This document shows, one piece after another, positions 23,174 to 32,400 of a stretch of 64,000 bases of DNA. The stretch's first letter is position 1; the number at the start of each line of letters is the position of its first letter. A program made the translations under genes and the position numbers. Source of the stretch: Steinernema hermaphroditum (Eukaryota > Nematoda > Chromadorea > Rhabditida > Steinernematidae). The notes under the pieces are model-generated. The model searched no databases and was not told the origin of the DNA. It saw only the letters and a program-made list of their open reading frames with translations. Location: positions 9,450,012-9,514,011 of the forward strand of contig CM059623.1 in assembly GCA_030435675.1 (NCBI GenBank). Reading direction: 5' to 3'.

Positions 23174-24126
23174 TTACAAGAGAACCTTCCGAAGTGTCCG
23201 CCTCCGATCGAGCTGAAAATTTACATATAGGTAGGCCTACACTAGTGAACGTCAACCCCAAAACGGCACCGGCTTATACGCATATCAGGCCATGTAAACA
23301 CCCTTCGCAATTTACGACTAAATGAATACAGCCAACTTCTTCCAACGAAGAGCTAACAGGTGTGTTGTCGAACCGGTTAGTACCTAGGTTTATATTTCTG
23401 GGGTCCGGGTTCGTCTCCTTTCCCGACCCATGTTTTTTTCTCCTCGCTTCTCCAGCATATTTAAATTTGTTATTTTGTTGGCACTCAATCCTATCCCAAG
23501 TTCAGTTATGAATGCTAGCAATGTTTTGCGACCCCTTACAAGGGTACGGTAAAACATGTACCGCTGAGATCGATACGTGACTAGGGGTAAACGGTAGGCT
23601 TAGGTGAGTATATAAACTGTGCGAAAAGTCAGCTGCCCAAATGCGCTCTATGCCCGTCAAAAAAGATGCGGTATCCTTTCTCACCGACACACAATCTTTT
23701 CTCAGCGGTAATTCCCAAATGGCCCAGTGTATAGTGGCCCGCAGCTTTTTCGACGGGCATAGAGCGCACTTGGGTAGCTGATTTTTTGCACAGTTTATAT
23801 ACTCACCTAGGCCTACCGTTTGCCCCTAGTCTCGTATCGATCTGAGCGGTACATGTTTTACCGTACCCGTGTAAGGAGTCGAAAAACATTGCTAGCATTC
23901 ATAACTGAACTTGGGATAGGATTGAGTGCCAACAAACCACCTGTTACCTCTTTGTTGGAAAAAGTTGGCTATATTCATTTAGCGTAAATTGCGAAGGGTG
24001 TTTACATGGCCTGGTATGCGCATAAGCCGGTGCCGTTTTGGGGTTGACGTTCACTACTGTAGGCCTACCTATGTGTAAATTTTCAGCTCAATCGGAGGCG
24101 GACACTTCCGAAGGTTCCCTTGTTAG
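23174..24126. mobile_element. Foldback element with long inverted repeats
   Basis: A roughly 950-bp inverted repeat. The left arm (about 23174-23668) matches the reverse complement of the right arm (about 23735-24126) nearly throughout; both outer ends carry the motif ACAAG(A/G)GAACCTTC followed by GAAGTGTCCGCCTCCGAT. The unpaired centre is only about 65 bp. The left arm is longer because of a 108-bp SINE-like insert at 23368-23475. No transposase is present, so the element is non-autonomous. A related terminus, TTACAAGGGAACCTTCTGAA, recurs at 58557, which suggests a dispersed family. Confidence 0.85.
23368..23475 (+). mobile_element. tRNA-like (SINE-type) insert inside the foldback arm
   Basis: A 108-bp segment is absent from the mirror arm and is flanked by TGTTG on both sides (23363-23367 and 23476-23480), consistent with a short target duplication. 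It contains a tRNA-like A-box region (GGTTAGTACCTAGG), a B-box GGTTCGTCTCC and a T7 run near 23432, as in Pol III units. Confidence 0.6.
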
Positions 24127-24342
24127 ATCTATCCACTTACGCGCTTCCATGGACGGTCCGCCAGTGTACTCTCCGGTGCCATCTGCCTGCAGTCTTAGGC
24201 TGTCTCTTCGGAAGTACTTCTCCAGTTCATCAATGCTAAAAGTTAGGAAATCCGCACAGACCTAAGCAATGGAGACCTACTCGATGTAGGGCCTCGCCAT
24301 CGCGAGCACCACAAGGACCAAAACAAGGAAGACGAGCCGCAT
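24088..24342 (-). CDS. Small secreted peptide gene whose 3' end runs into the foldback element
   Basis: Exon 1 (24342-24281) encodes a strong signal peptide (MRLVFLVLVLVVLAMARPYI). A 45-nt intron (24236-24280) joins in frame to exon 2, which encodes an acidic to basic segment (ELEKYFRRDSLRLQADG). Read through, the frame enters the foldback element at about 24126 and stops at 24088, giving 69 residues, of which about the last 13 are element-encoded. A GTAAGT at about 24146 could instead be a donor into an intron containing the element, but no downstream exon was found. The family is not recognised; it is probably a secreted peptide precursor altered at its 3' end by the insertion. Confidence 0.5.
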
Positions 24343-25438
24343 ACTTCACCCAAGTTGTTTATAACTGCCGTCCATGGGGGTTTTTATGCGTGCAGACGTC
24401 TGTCGGTCGTTAATTGGCGCTTGCGTCAAAAGAGCGGGTTTTGGAACGCCGCCGTGGCCGTGTGCCCCGAAGCGCGAAATCGTCTTCTTCCTCTGTTTTT
24501 GTTGAAATGTGTGGAGACGCCACCCGGGTTAGCAGTTCAAAGCTGCGATTGATATGGCCTTTCGAGCGAGGAAGGCTAGGAGGGGAGAGGGTGGAATCTG
24601 ATGGTTGTCGAGAGTTCAAGCAGCTCAAAAGTGCTCAAGAAGGTGCTCCAGAATTTAAAGGTAGTTTAGTTATTTTCGAAGACCCTTTTGTCCGATAGAA
24701 AGGTTGCACTTACGTACAAGACTATTTACTTCTCAAGGCCAAAGGTCGGGTACATATGAGAGCGAACTGTTGTAAACAAAAGTGTAAAAGACAGTAAAAA
24801 ATATCGGGCGTTTAGAAGTCGTACAGTACACGAACGAAAAATACTGCCTTCAGTGCTTTTTCTTCCTCGTATCTGACGTCCCCATCGGACGCTTGGATCT
24901 ATTTGGTTTTCAAAATGCATTTTATTTCAGTCTTTGAGGAAATTGAAGTTGAGGCGTGAAGCGAGGTACCGCAAAGGGCTCTCTGAAGCCGCACAGAGAG
25001 GCTGATCTGCTTTGGACAACATGGCCAAATTCGTTGGCTGGCTGCCAATGAGATGTGGACTGAAAATAAGTGCAGAAAACTTCATGGCCTTCGAGGATTT
25101 TGTGGACCGTCGAATCTACCGGATCGACGAAACGTTCTATTTGACACCTCTGCCCAAAAATGCTGTGTCCACTTTGTAACTCTCCGACTCTTTGTGACTC
25201 TTACATGCTCGAAATGTGTCCAAACAGAAATCGACTCTGTAGAAAAAGTGCACTATTTTAAAATCGTGCTGGGAAAGGGCCGCTGGCATGCGTTCCAGTA
25301 GGCGTACCATTTAGTGATTTTACAGGCTGCCGTAGCCCAGCGTCTGTGTTCCTATCCCAAACAAGAGATCGAGGACTTTATAGTGCTAAACACAAAGCAC
25401 AGTACACGTACGTTATGACGCGACGTCTTCTTTTGCAT
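24343..25438. other. Intergenic region, no gene supported
   Basis: About 1.1 kb with short ORFs on both strands that lack splice or compositional support. It probably includes the promoter of the minus-strand peptide gene and the 3' region of the 85-aa gene. Confidence 0.4.
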
Positions 25439-25696
25439 TCAGAGAGGCTCCGTGTGAAGGTCGGCTTCGTCCCGCGCTTCGGTGACTTCGTCGAGGGCGA
25501 CGTTCGGGTCGTAGCGGAAGCTGTCCTCTAGCGGCGGGATGTGGAACTTGAACTGCTGCCGCTTCGCCTCCTCCGCTTCGGCCTCCATGTGGCTGATGAG
25601 CATCTCCTCCTTTTGCTCGGTGACTTTGGGCAGCCACGCCGTTTCGTCCCACTGCACGGGTACCTGCGGGAAGTGTCGAGGATACATGAACGCCAT
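25439..25696 (-). CDS. Unrecognised 85-aa protein downstream of vem-1
   Basis: Single exon of 85 codons. The start at 25696 lies immediately after a CTTCAG acceptor, consistent with trans-splicing. The N-terminus is aromatic and proline-rich (MAFMYPRHFPQVPVQWDE); the middle is a charged, probably helical segment (MEAEAEEAKRQQFKF); the end is acidic. The length and style fit a small mitochondrial or complex-associated protein, but no family is recognised. It lies 193 bp downstream of vem-1 on the same strand, which would fit an operon. Confidence 0.6.
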   Translation of the reverse strand: MAFMYPRHFPQVPVQWDETAWLPKVTEQKEEMLISHMEAEAEEAKRQQFKFHIPPLEDSFRYDPNVALDEVTEARDEADLHTEPL

Positions 25697-25889
25697 CTGA
25701 AGCCAGGGATTAGGGACGTAATGAACCAGGAGCTGTGAGATGGAGGTAGCGATCGACGAAGACGATTGAGTCTTACGTTATCGGGAAATTTCGGAATATT
25801 TAATAAGTGAATCGCTTAATAAGGCACTACTAACATAAAATATATAACACTATTAACAGAATCACACCTTGATATGTATTTTCAAGAGC

Positions 25890-26525
25890 TCAGAACTGAG
25901 CCAAGGCACCTCCGTAATCTTCTTTCTCCTCGCCTTCCTTAATCAGCTTGCCAACAAGAGGGTATTTGGCTAAAAATGATGCATTTGGACTAGAAAGCTG
26001 GACAACTCCTACCTGAGAGATTTCCAGCCCATTCTCTCGCTTCTTCAACCTCGGCTTCGGTCATTCCGTCGAGATCATCCCAGGTGTCCTGGACCTTCTC
26101 GACATCCATTGTTCCTAGTGCACGGGTTGCGTCGTGTCCGGCGAGCTTCTTGTACGGTCCATCGGGTCCGTAGAAGGCACGTCCTCGGGTCATGTCATAG
26201 ATCTGCAAACACCATGGATTATTCAGTGGTTTGCTAATCCAGATCAGGAGATGACGAGCTTGTTCGGCCTCTTCCACATCAAAAAGATCACAAAACTCAC
26301 CTTCCCACAGATTGCGAGAAGAATGTGGTCGTCCTGGACGCCGTCGTACTTGCGGAGCGCCTCCAGCGTCATGTCCTGCTTCGGAAGTGGCTCGATCTTT
26401 CTCGCGTGCTGCACGGGCTCCTCATCGCGCTGCTTGATAAACTTGTAGTAGATGAAGTAGGCGAGAAACACGAGCAGCAGAACGTCGGTGAAGGTGATTT
26501 CGAAAGCGGCGGCGAAGTCGACCAT
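25890..26525 (-). CDS. vem-1: VEM-1/PGRMC-like membrane protein with cytochrome b5-type haem domain
   Basis: Membrane-associated progesterone receptor component family; the proteins bind haem in a cytochrome b5-like fold, and VEM-1 acts in axon guidance and receptor trafficking in worms. Exons 26525-26301, 26202-26013 and 25969-25890 give 164 residues. An N-terminal helix (DVLLLVFLAYFIYYKFI) anchors the protein; then come the b5-like domain with MTLEALRKYDG, ILLAICGK, the conserved YDMTRGRAFYGPDGPY (haem-side Tyr residues) and LAGHDATRALGTM, and a final YPLVGKLIKEGE. Length is normal for the family. The upstream FKBP gene is on the same strand. Confidence 0.95.
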
Positions 26526-26952
26526 TTCTGAACCGCACAAATCAATGTGGAGCTCGACACTCACATGTGCGCTTTTACCCACGCAGAACTAGCCCTCGAT
26601 TAAGCGGCAGCGACGCAAACTACAAGAATAGCGCGCGATCACACTACGATCGGCACAGGGGAGTCACACGAGAGAGCGCCGAAAACGTGACCTTCTTCGG
26701 CCGGTTCTTCGTGTTTACGAGAAGAACATGGAGTCTTTGAAGACCCAAACACGGGCGAAGAACAAGCAGAGCACTAATCCCTTCGCAAAACAGATACGCC
26801 GAGATCCTTGACAAATCAATCCTCACCACAACAAGCAAAATATGACGGAATAAACCCACCACAGAAGCCAAGGATCGGTAACATGTTGATTTAATATCGT
26901 TACAAAATCATAATGACATCATAATAACGTGAACAACAATACGGCTCGTTTC
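26526..26952. other. Spacer between FKBP12 and vem-1
   Basis: 427 bp between two minus-strand genes. No additional gene was seen. It holds the 3' end of the FKBP transcript and the promoter or trans-splice region of vem-1. Confidence 0.45.
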
Positions 26953-27279
26953 TTATTTGACACCGAGGAGCTCAACGTCGAAGAGGAGGGTAGCGTTGCC
27001 AGGGATGGTTCCCGGAATGCCACGGGCTCCGTATCCCATGTCGGGGGAGATGGTGAGCTTAGCGCGCTGTCCGACGGACATCTCAAGAAGTCCCTGGTCC
27101 CAGCCGGCGATAACCTCTCCTTTGCCGATCTTGAAGGAGAAGGGCCTTCCGCGGTCGCGAGAGCTGTCGATCTTCTGTCCGCTCTCGAGGGTGAGGACGT
27201 AGTGGCACGACACGGTCTGGCCCTTCTGCGGGAAGGTGGATCCGTCTCCCTCCTTGATGGTGTCAATCTTGACAGGCAT
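26953..27279 (-). CDS. fkb-2: FKBP12-type peptidyl-prolyl isomerase
   Basis: A single exon encodes 108 residues, the usual length of cytosolic FKBP12. Active-site and FK506-pocket residues are in place: [33 protein letters not shown] with the pocket Trp, DMGYGARG with the Tyr, and the final [10 protein letters not shown]. It catalyses cis-trans isomerisation of Xaa-Pro bonds and modulates channels and receptors. The start lies seven bases behind a CTTTTAG acceptor, so a 5' UTR intron or trans-splicing is likely. The coding part has no introns, unlike most neighbours, but is short. Confidence 0.96.
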   Translation of the reverse strand: MPVKIDTIKEGDGSTFPQKGQTVSCHYVLTLESGQKIDSSRDRGRPFSFKIGKGEVIAGWDQGLLEMSVGQRAKLTISPDMGYGARGIPGTIPGNATLLFDVELLGVK

Positions 27280-28528
27280 GGTTTATCTAAAAGAAAAGGA
27301 AAAATTAGAAGTGTGTAAATGAAGAAACAGCGATGCACGACTAAAAATGTCAAAGAACGCGAAAAACATGCGAGCACGCAGCCATCGAATATGTTTTCCA
27401 CGTCAAATTCATGCAATGCCAGCCGCCGCCAAATCGGAGTCAACATCGTCGACTTTGCACTGCTCAGGGTCTAATAAGGAATCTCTTTCCTCCACAGCAG
27501 CAATTCCCCTGCGCGTCGCTTCAGATGGCGCGGCTTCCTCCGATAAAGGAAAAGCAAAACAACAACTTGCAGAGACCGAGACGAAAAAGTGACTAGACGT
27601 CTACGGCACGCGCCGCAGCACTTCAGACGCGACGCGCTCGGCGGGCGGCGCGGCGCCCGATCCAATGATACGCAGCCAACGCACCTTTAAAAACAAATGT
27701 CGACTGTTCGGTATTGCCAAAAACAAATTTGCTTCAATTTGCAACATAGTCGACATTCACCAAACAGATTTTGCAGAAAGCAAGTGAAGAAAAGTGGAGC
27801 TTTGGGGACCCCTTTCGGGACTCGAACGAAGACGAAGAGTCCCGTCCATCGCCAAAAGTATGGCTATGAACGCCATAAATCTTCTTTCCGCCCTGAAAAG
27901 TCAAAACCAAGAGTTAGAGCCGCTCGTCTCTGGTGTCTTTCGATCTTTGATGTCTTCTTGTTCGTCATATCGATTTTTAAGGTCTCCGTTGGCGATGTAC
28001 ACTTGGCTCATTGCCTACGTTCTAGGGCGTCACTTTGCATACGCTGGTTCGGTTCCACCTGGAGGTTTCAGTTGGCGACGTCGTTTCCCAAAACTTTGCC
28101 ATAATTCCCTCCGGAGAGAGCCCCCTCTGTCTTCAAGTCGTTCTCATCTGCGATGATTTCGTACTCGATATAAGAGGGAACATTTCCTTTTGCTGGGGGT
28201 TAACTATCATCTGGAATGGACTGAGCTAACGGTTTGTGTGGCTCATTGCAAACGCTTTGGATTGCCAGGTGGAATGTGAAGGGTTCGTGGCCGATCCGGG
28301 GATTTTGAGTTGTTATCGCCGTCTCCAAGGCGCCGACAAATTACTCTCCCGGAAAGTGTAATACTTCCCGACCTCGATTCGCCCTAGGGACTCAGTTTTC
28401 TCGGGCTTGTTTAGGGAGGAAGACATTCTTTTGTTTTCTTTGAGCTGCCCGCCCACTTCGACCAGTGTGAATTCACAGTTTTCACGTCGGCGTCCTCGCT
28501 TCCCATCTCAATTGTCCGAACCTTCGCG
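27280..28528. other. Intergenic region
   Basis: About 1.25 kb between divergent genes. GC-rich around 27600-27660, with no protein-like frame supported. It should hold the FKBP promoter and that of the 275-aa gene. Confidence 0.4.
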
Positions 28529-29356
28529 ATGCAAACTACCGTCAAATTCGTCGGCTCCGTCTTAGGCCTCCTCGACCGCCCGACCCTTGCGGGTCTCACC
28601 CTTCTGGCTTCTTCACCATGGCAAGCTCTCTCGAAATCACTTCTGCAGAAAACCGCTGAATGCTCCTTCATCTTTCTGCCTTCCGACGCTCTCAGCACGA
28701 TTCTCATCTGCCACTACCCGAAGGAGTCGGAGCCTCTTCAAACAGAGAGAGTTCTCGTGACTTCGAGGAGAGACGAGTTCGCGAAACCCTTCAAAGCCGT
28801 TCCAAACACAGCAGACACCCAGAAAATGCTCATTAAGTTAGCAAAAAGCTCCAGGAGCCTGACTCTCCAAAACTTCCAAATATCCAGGAAGAATGTGAAG
28901 TTCGTATCACAACTAGTGGGCATGCAGTTGAAGATTTTGAAACTTCACAAGGTGACCTATGAGGATCCCGATCTGTTCGACCGCTTTTTAACCAAAGCGG
29001 TCGCAAAAACTCGACCCGCTGTAACCATATTGGCCTCAACTGTTCTCCCCTCCAGCTTCGGAAGAGTAATCGAAGAACTGTACAAGAAAGACGCACTCGA
29101 GGGAACCTTCCCCCAACCGATTACAGTAGATTTATCTGTAATCCATCGTCTTGTCACGCTCTACAAGAAAGATCCAAAACCCTTGAGACTTCCTCTACGA
29201 GATACTCTTCCCACCGACCAGGGAATTCCAGGATTTCAAGATTTCAATGTGGCATCAGAGCTAGAAAGGATCGTCTACCAGAAAACTCTGAAGGTAGGAG
29301 AAGTGAAGGTCGAGAGAATGGTCAAAGATTCAGTCATTGTTGTTACCTTCATTTAA
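28529..29356 (+). CDS. Unrecognised 275-aa protein, possibly F-box-associated/FTH-like
   Basis: One uninterrupted frame of 275 codons starting at the first ATG after GC-rich upstream DNA. The middle has alternating strand and helix patterns (SLTLQNFQI, then LKILKLHKV), like the leucine-rich strands of nematode FTH/F-box-associated proteins, and a final strand VKDSVIVVTFI. No F-box is present at the N-terminus. Lack of introns across 828 bp is unusual here. It ends two bases before the stop of the convergent NADAR gene, so the two transcripts must overlap in their 3' UTRs. Family assignment is weak. Confidence 0.65.
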   Translation: MQTTVKFVGSVLGLLDRPTLAGLTLLASSPWQALSKSLLQKTAECSFIFLPSDALSTILICHYPKESEPLQTERVLVTSRRDEFAKPFKAVPNTADTQKMLIKLAKSSRSLTLQNFQISRKNVKFVSQLVGMQLKILKLHKVTYEDPDLFDRFLTKAVAKTRPAVTILASTVLPSSFGRVIEELYKKDALEGTFPQPITVDLSVIHRLVTLYKKDPKPLRLPLRDTLPTDQGIPGFQDFNVASELERIVYQKTLKVGEVKVERMVKDSVIVVTFI

Positions 29357-29357
29357 A

Positions 29358-30013
29358 TTAAACATTTACACTCTTCTTCACGGCATTGATAACATCTTGG
29401 ATATCGGCATCCGTGTCGTCGATCATACAGTCGCGGACCTCAGTAAGAATCCTCCCCAGGAGGTTCTTCCCTTTCCATTTCTTTGGGTCCGCCGCTGCTG
29501 GATTCTTCATCGAGAGTCCGATTCCCCAGATCGGATCGCGGGGATTACACTCAACCAGCGTGCTTCCCGCCGTTTTCAAAAGCTCCTCCCGAAGACTCTC
29601 GTTCTGAGCGAACTGAAAAGAGAAAATTCGGATAGCTGTTGTTATAAAACTTACTTTGTGGGCAACTGCCGTTATCATGGCATCGATTGAAGCCGTTCGC
29701 CACGTCTCTACATCGAACGGCGTCACTTCCCGTCCGAGTCGCTTCATTTCCCCAGGACGCGACGCCGTCAGAATCTTTCGTGCAGAAGCGTCGTCTCCAA
29801 AAGTAACTGAAAGAGATTTAAATAAGAATAAAGGCACAGGATGGAAGAATTACCTGCTTTACGGTACATAAAGTACTGCTCAGAGCAGCTGAAGCTTTCT
29901 CCATCGATGTACAGTTGCTCACACGGGTGGAAGTTGCTGAAGCAGTTTTCCGTGGTGAAGAAGAGCGTGTAAAGCGCTCCGTCGACCCCGGTGACTTTCT
30001 TCGAGGACTCCAT
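29358..30013 (-). CDS. NADAR-domain (YbiA/DUF1768) protein
   Basis: Exons 30013-29854, 29806-29655 and 29612-29358 give 188 residues. The NADAR fold is shown by [18 protein letters not shown], the conserved EQYFMYRKA, the block [17 protein letters not shown], and the closing [15 protein letters not shown] proteins are N-glycosidases that act on ADP-ribosylated or riboflavin-related substrates; in eukaryotes the exact role is mostly unknown. Length is typical. The coding end abuts the plus-strand 275-aa gene (stop codons one base apart). Confidence 0.9.
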
Positions 30014-30317
30014 GGACAGAGAAGAAATACACTCCTCAAGCTATATGTATCCAAACATAGTGCACGTCACCTCGTAAACGTCACAATTGCACAACCTTGC
30101 AACCACATTTGTCGTACAACGCAGCCGAGTAAAATGGCGCCATGACGTCACCCAGCAACGCGAAACGATAGATAACGTGTGGCTACACCCCCTCCCCCAA
30201 ATACCATAACGTCGCTTGTCCTGAAACTGTTTAATACCGCAGTCGTGTTAATAATAATAACTAATGCTATGAAAAGCTAACAACGTAGAACAAACATGTA
30301 GCCAACAATGGGATGCG

Positions 30318-30624
30318 TCAAGCCCCTTGGGGGTAGTGGGCCCATAATGCCGAGAACATTTCGTCGCGTTGTTCCTTCGTTAGTAACTCAAGAAGCACTT
30401 CTCGAAGTCGCGGGTCGTTGAGCAGCTTGCAGAAGAATACAGCGCGGTTACATGGCTACAAAAAGAAACTTTTATTACCATTGCTACAATGAACATACCT
30501 TAGTGTCGCCTCCATAGATAAGATTTTCGAGCCGCTCACAAGTATTTGGACGAATCTGCTCCAGCAGTTCTCTCTGAGTAGCAAGTTTACAGAGAAAAGC
30601 GAACGCGTTGCACTGCCCACTCAT
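30318..30624 (-). CDS. 87-aa protein made of two similar segments
   Basis: Exons 30624-30499 and 30455-30318, one 43-nt intron. The start follows a TTTTCAG acceptor by one base. Each exon encodes one copy of a similar helix-rich unit: CNAFAFLCKLATQRELLEQI and CNRAVFFCKLLNDPRLREVL, both opening Cys-Asn and having Cys-Lys-Leu five to seven residues on. The intron falls between the two units, which suggests exon duplication. The family is not recognised. Confidence 0.68.
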
Positions 30625-31029
30625 TCTGAAAAGGTAAGAAGATTTGGACAAAGTACAGTACGCTCATACTCCCAAAGGAGATTGATATTTTCGGACGACA
30701 TCCAGGGGTAAAAAGCCGAGCCATACCGAAAAAAAAGAACCGAAAAGCTCACAAAAACGGAATGTTTCCTAAAACCAATAACAGAAAAGCGCATCAGACG
30801 TTTAGAAACCCCTTCGACGTCTGGAAAATCATCACACATGTCTAGGAAAACGGTCAGACGTCTGTGAGAGTGCCGCTGCTTGGAGAAATACGGTTAGACG
30901 TCTGGAAAACGTGACAGACGTCGCTGAAGCTGATATCCTGAAGGGCCAATGAAAAATCTTTCAAGAGTATATGTATTGCGGGCAATGAGGGGCTAATGAG
31001 CAAATATGAGGGCAAACGAGGCAATAGAG
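30625..31029. other. Intergenic region with clustered GACGTC-containing motifs
   Basis: No gene. Within 30795-30925 the near-palindrome AGACGTCTG or a one-base variant occurs about five times, often followed by GGAAAA. Confidence 0.5.
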
Positions 31030-31210
31030 AAACAGCGTGTCAAGACCGGTATTTTCACGTCCGTGGTGAAAGCCACTCCGTAGAAATCTATCTCCTTTCT
31101 CAATTCGCGATTGATCTCAGTGAGTCGAGTCGCAAAAATGCTCAACAGAGAATTTGCTATCGATTCACCTGTTGGATTTTGAAAATTCGACTTATTCGCA
31201 GACAAAAGTG
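31030..31210 (+). repeat. Dispersed repeat, forward copy
   Basis: About 180 bp with the marks CGTCCGTGGTGAAAGCCAC, then a TTTCTCAATTCGC-like stretch, then TGTTGGATTTTGAAAATTCG. The same unit recurs reversed at about 32510-32640 and 32650-32830 and forward at about 40035-40150. Confidence 0.75.
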
Positions 31211-31271
31211 CTGAAAAAGGAAAACAGCGCTGTGGTCCTGCCACGAAAGCGCGGAGGTTTTCGGTAGTAAC

Positions 31272-32400
31272 ATGGAAGCCATTGGAGCTGCGATGATCAC
31301 GGCCGCTGGAGCTATCGCCAGTATACCGTATGCCGGCCCCGTGGCTGTGGCTGTTGGAACCACACTGGCGGCTCCCTACGCAATTCCTGCTGCAGCCGGC
31401 TGTCTGGGATTTGGCGCGGGAGGCGTCGTAGCCGGAAGACAAAAAAGAAACGACAGCACCCTCGCGAAGCGACCCTCGTATCGTGAAATTGGCGCGTCAG
31501 GGCAATCGTGGCAGGACCCAAAATTTCTGGCCGGTTCTATAGCTCCATACATAAGGATCATCGACAAGCTTGCGTGCATTTTCCTTTTTCCCCCCACCTA
31601 GCCACATATATCATCAAAATATGGCACAATAACAAAGAAACATGAACTGAATATAGACCTTCTGGCTTTCTGCAGCAAAAATTTTTTTCTTAAACAGATA
31701 CCGTACATTTTCTTTTGCACACTTCTCCGCAAAGGTGCCTAGATACTTTGGTTCGTTAGTGGAACACCACGGTCTATGCAGATTTCAGAATTAAGCGGCA
31801 AAGAAAGTGACAGCAGCGTCCGTCGTGGGTCCCGTCACGATGAGCTTGCTGTGTCAACTGCGCGGTTCAATCGCGGAAGAATTGTATAAACACTGCAGAA
31901 TTTGCATAAACCGTGTCGTTGATCAGGGAACTTTGTGTAGATAGCTTAGGGAAGGGACATGAGCAGGAAAATAACTGAAAAAAAAGTCAATGGCATTTGT
32001 AGAAGGACAGAGGGAATACTACACCGTACATCAAGCTTTTTCGTCTTTTCTTTGTTCTTCTGCTATATTTTGATGATGCATGTGGCTAGGTGGGGAGAAA
32101 AACGAAAATGCACGCAAGCTTGTCGGTTATCCTTATGTATGAAGCTAAAGAACCGATCAGAAATTCTGGGTCCTGTCACGATTGCCCTGACGCGCCAATT
32201 TCACGATACGAGGGTCCCTTCGCGAGGGTGCTGTCGTTTCTTTTTTGTAGCCGGAAGCACGGCTATGATGAGCCTGGGAGCGGGGTGGGTTACGTATTGC
32301 TAGATTTCGACGTTTTGACATCGTGGAGTGGTCACCGGAGGAGCTGCAGCTGTGGGAAAAGCCATTGGCTTGTTTTGAAGATACAAACGTTTCGTTGTGA
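31272..32400 (+). pseudogene. IFI6/IFI27 (ISG12)-like gene interrupted by a transposon
   Basis: The frame from 31272 encodes about 55 Gly/Ala-rich, hydrophobic residues (ITAAGAIASIPYAGPVAVAV, then GCLGFGAGGVVAG) in the style of the ISG12 family of small mitochondrial or ER membrane proteins. At 31439 a Mutator-like element begins and the frame becomes element sequence. After the element (32249 on) the duplicated target is followed by AGSTAMMSLGAG, which fits the continuation expected for ISG12 proteins, and further on (about 32325-32375) by a Gly/Ala-rich frame. The gene therefore appears split. A chimeric 109-aa reading frame remains open on the left side and could still be made. Confidence 0.6.
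31439..32248. mobile_element. Mutator-like non-autonomous element with ~200-bp TIRs and 9-bp target duplication
   Basis: The left end (ACAAAAAAGAAACGACAGCA) and the reverse complement of the right end start with the same bases and stay very similar for about 200 bp (31439 to about 31640; about 32040-32248). The 9-bp AGCCGGAAG lies immediately outside both ends (31430-31438 and 32249-32257), an exact target-site duplication of the length made by Mutator-type transposases. The internal 400 bp has no transposase frame. Confidence 0.88.
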
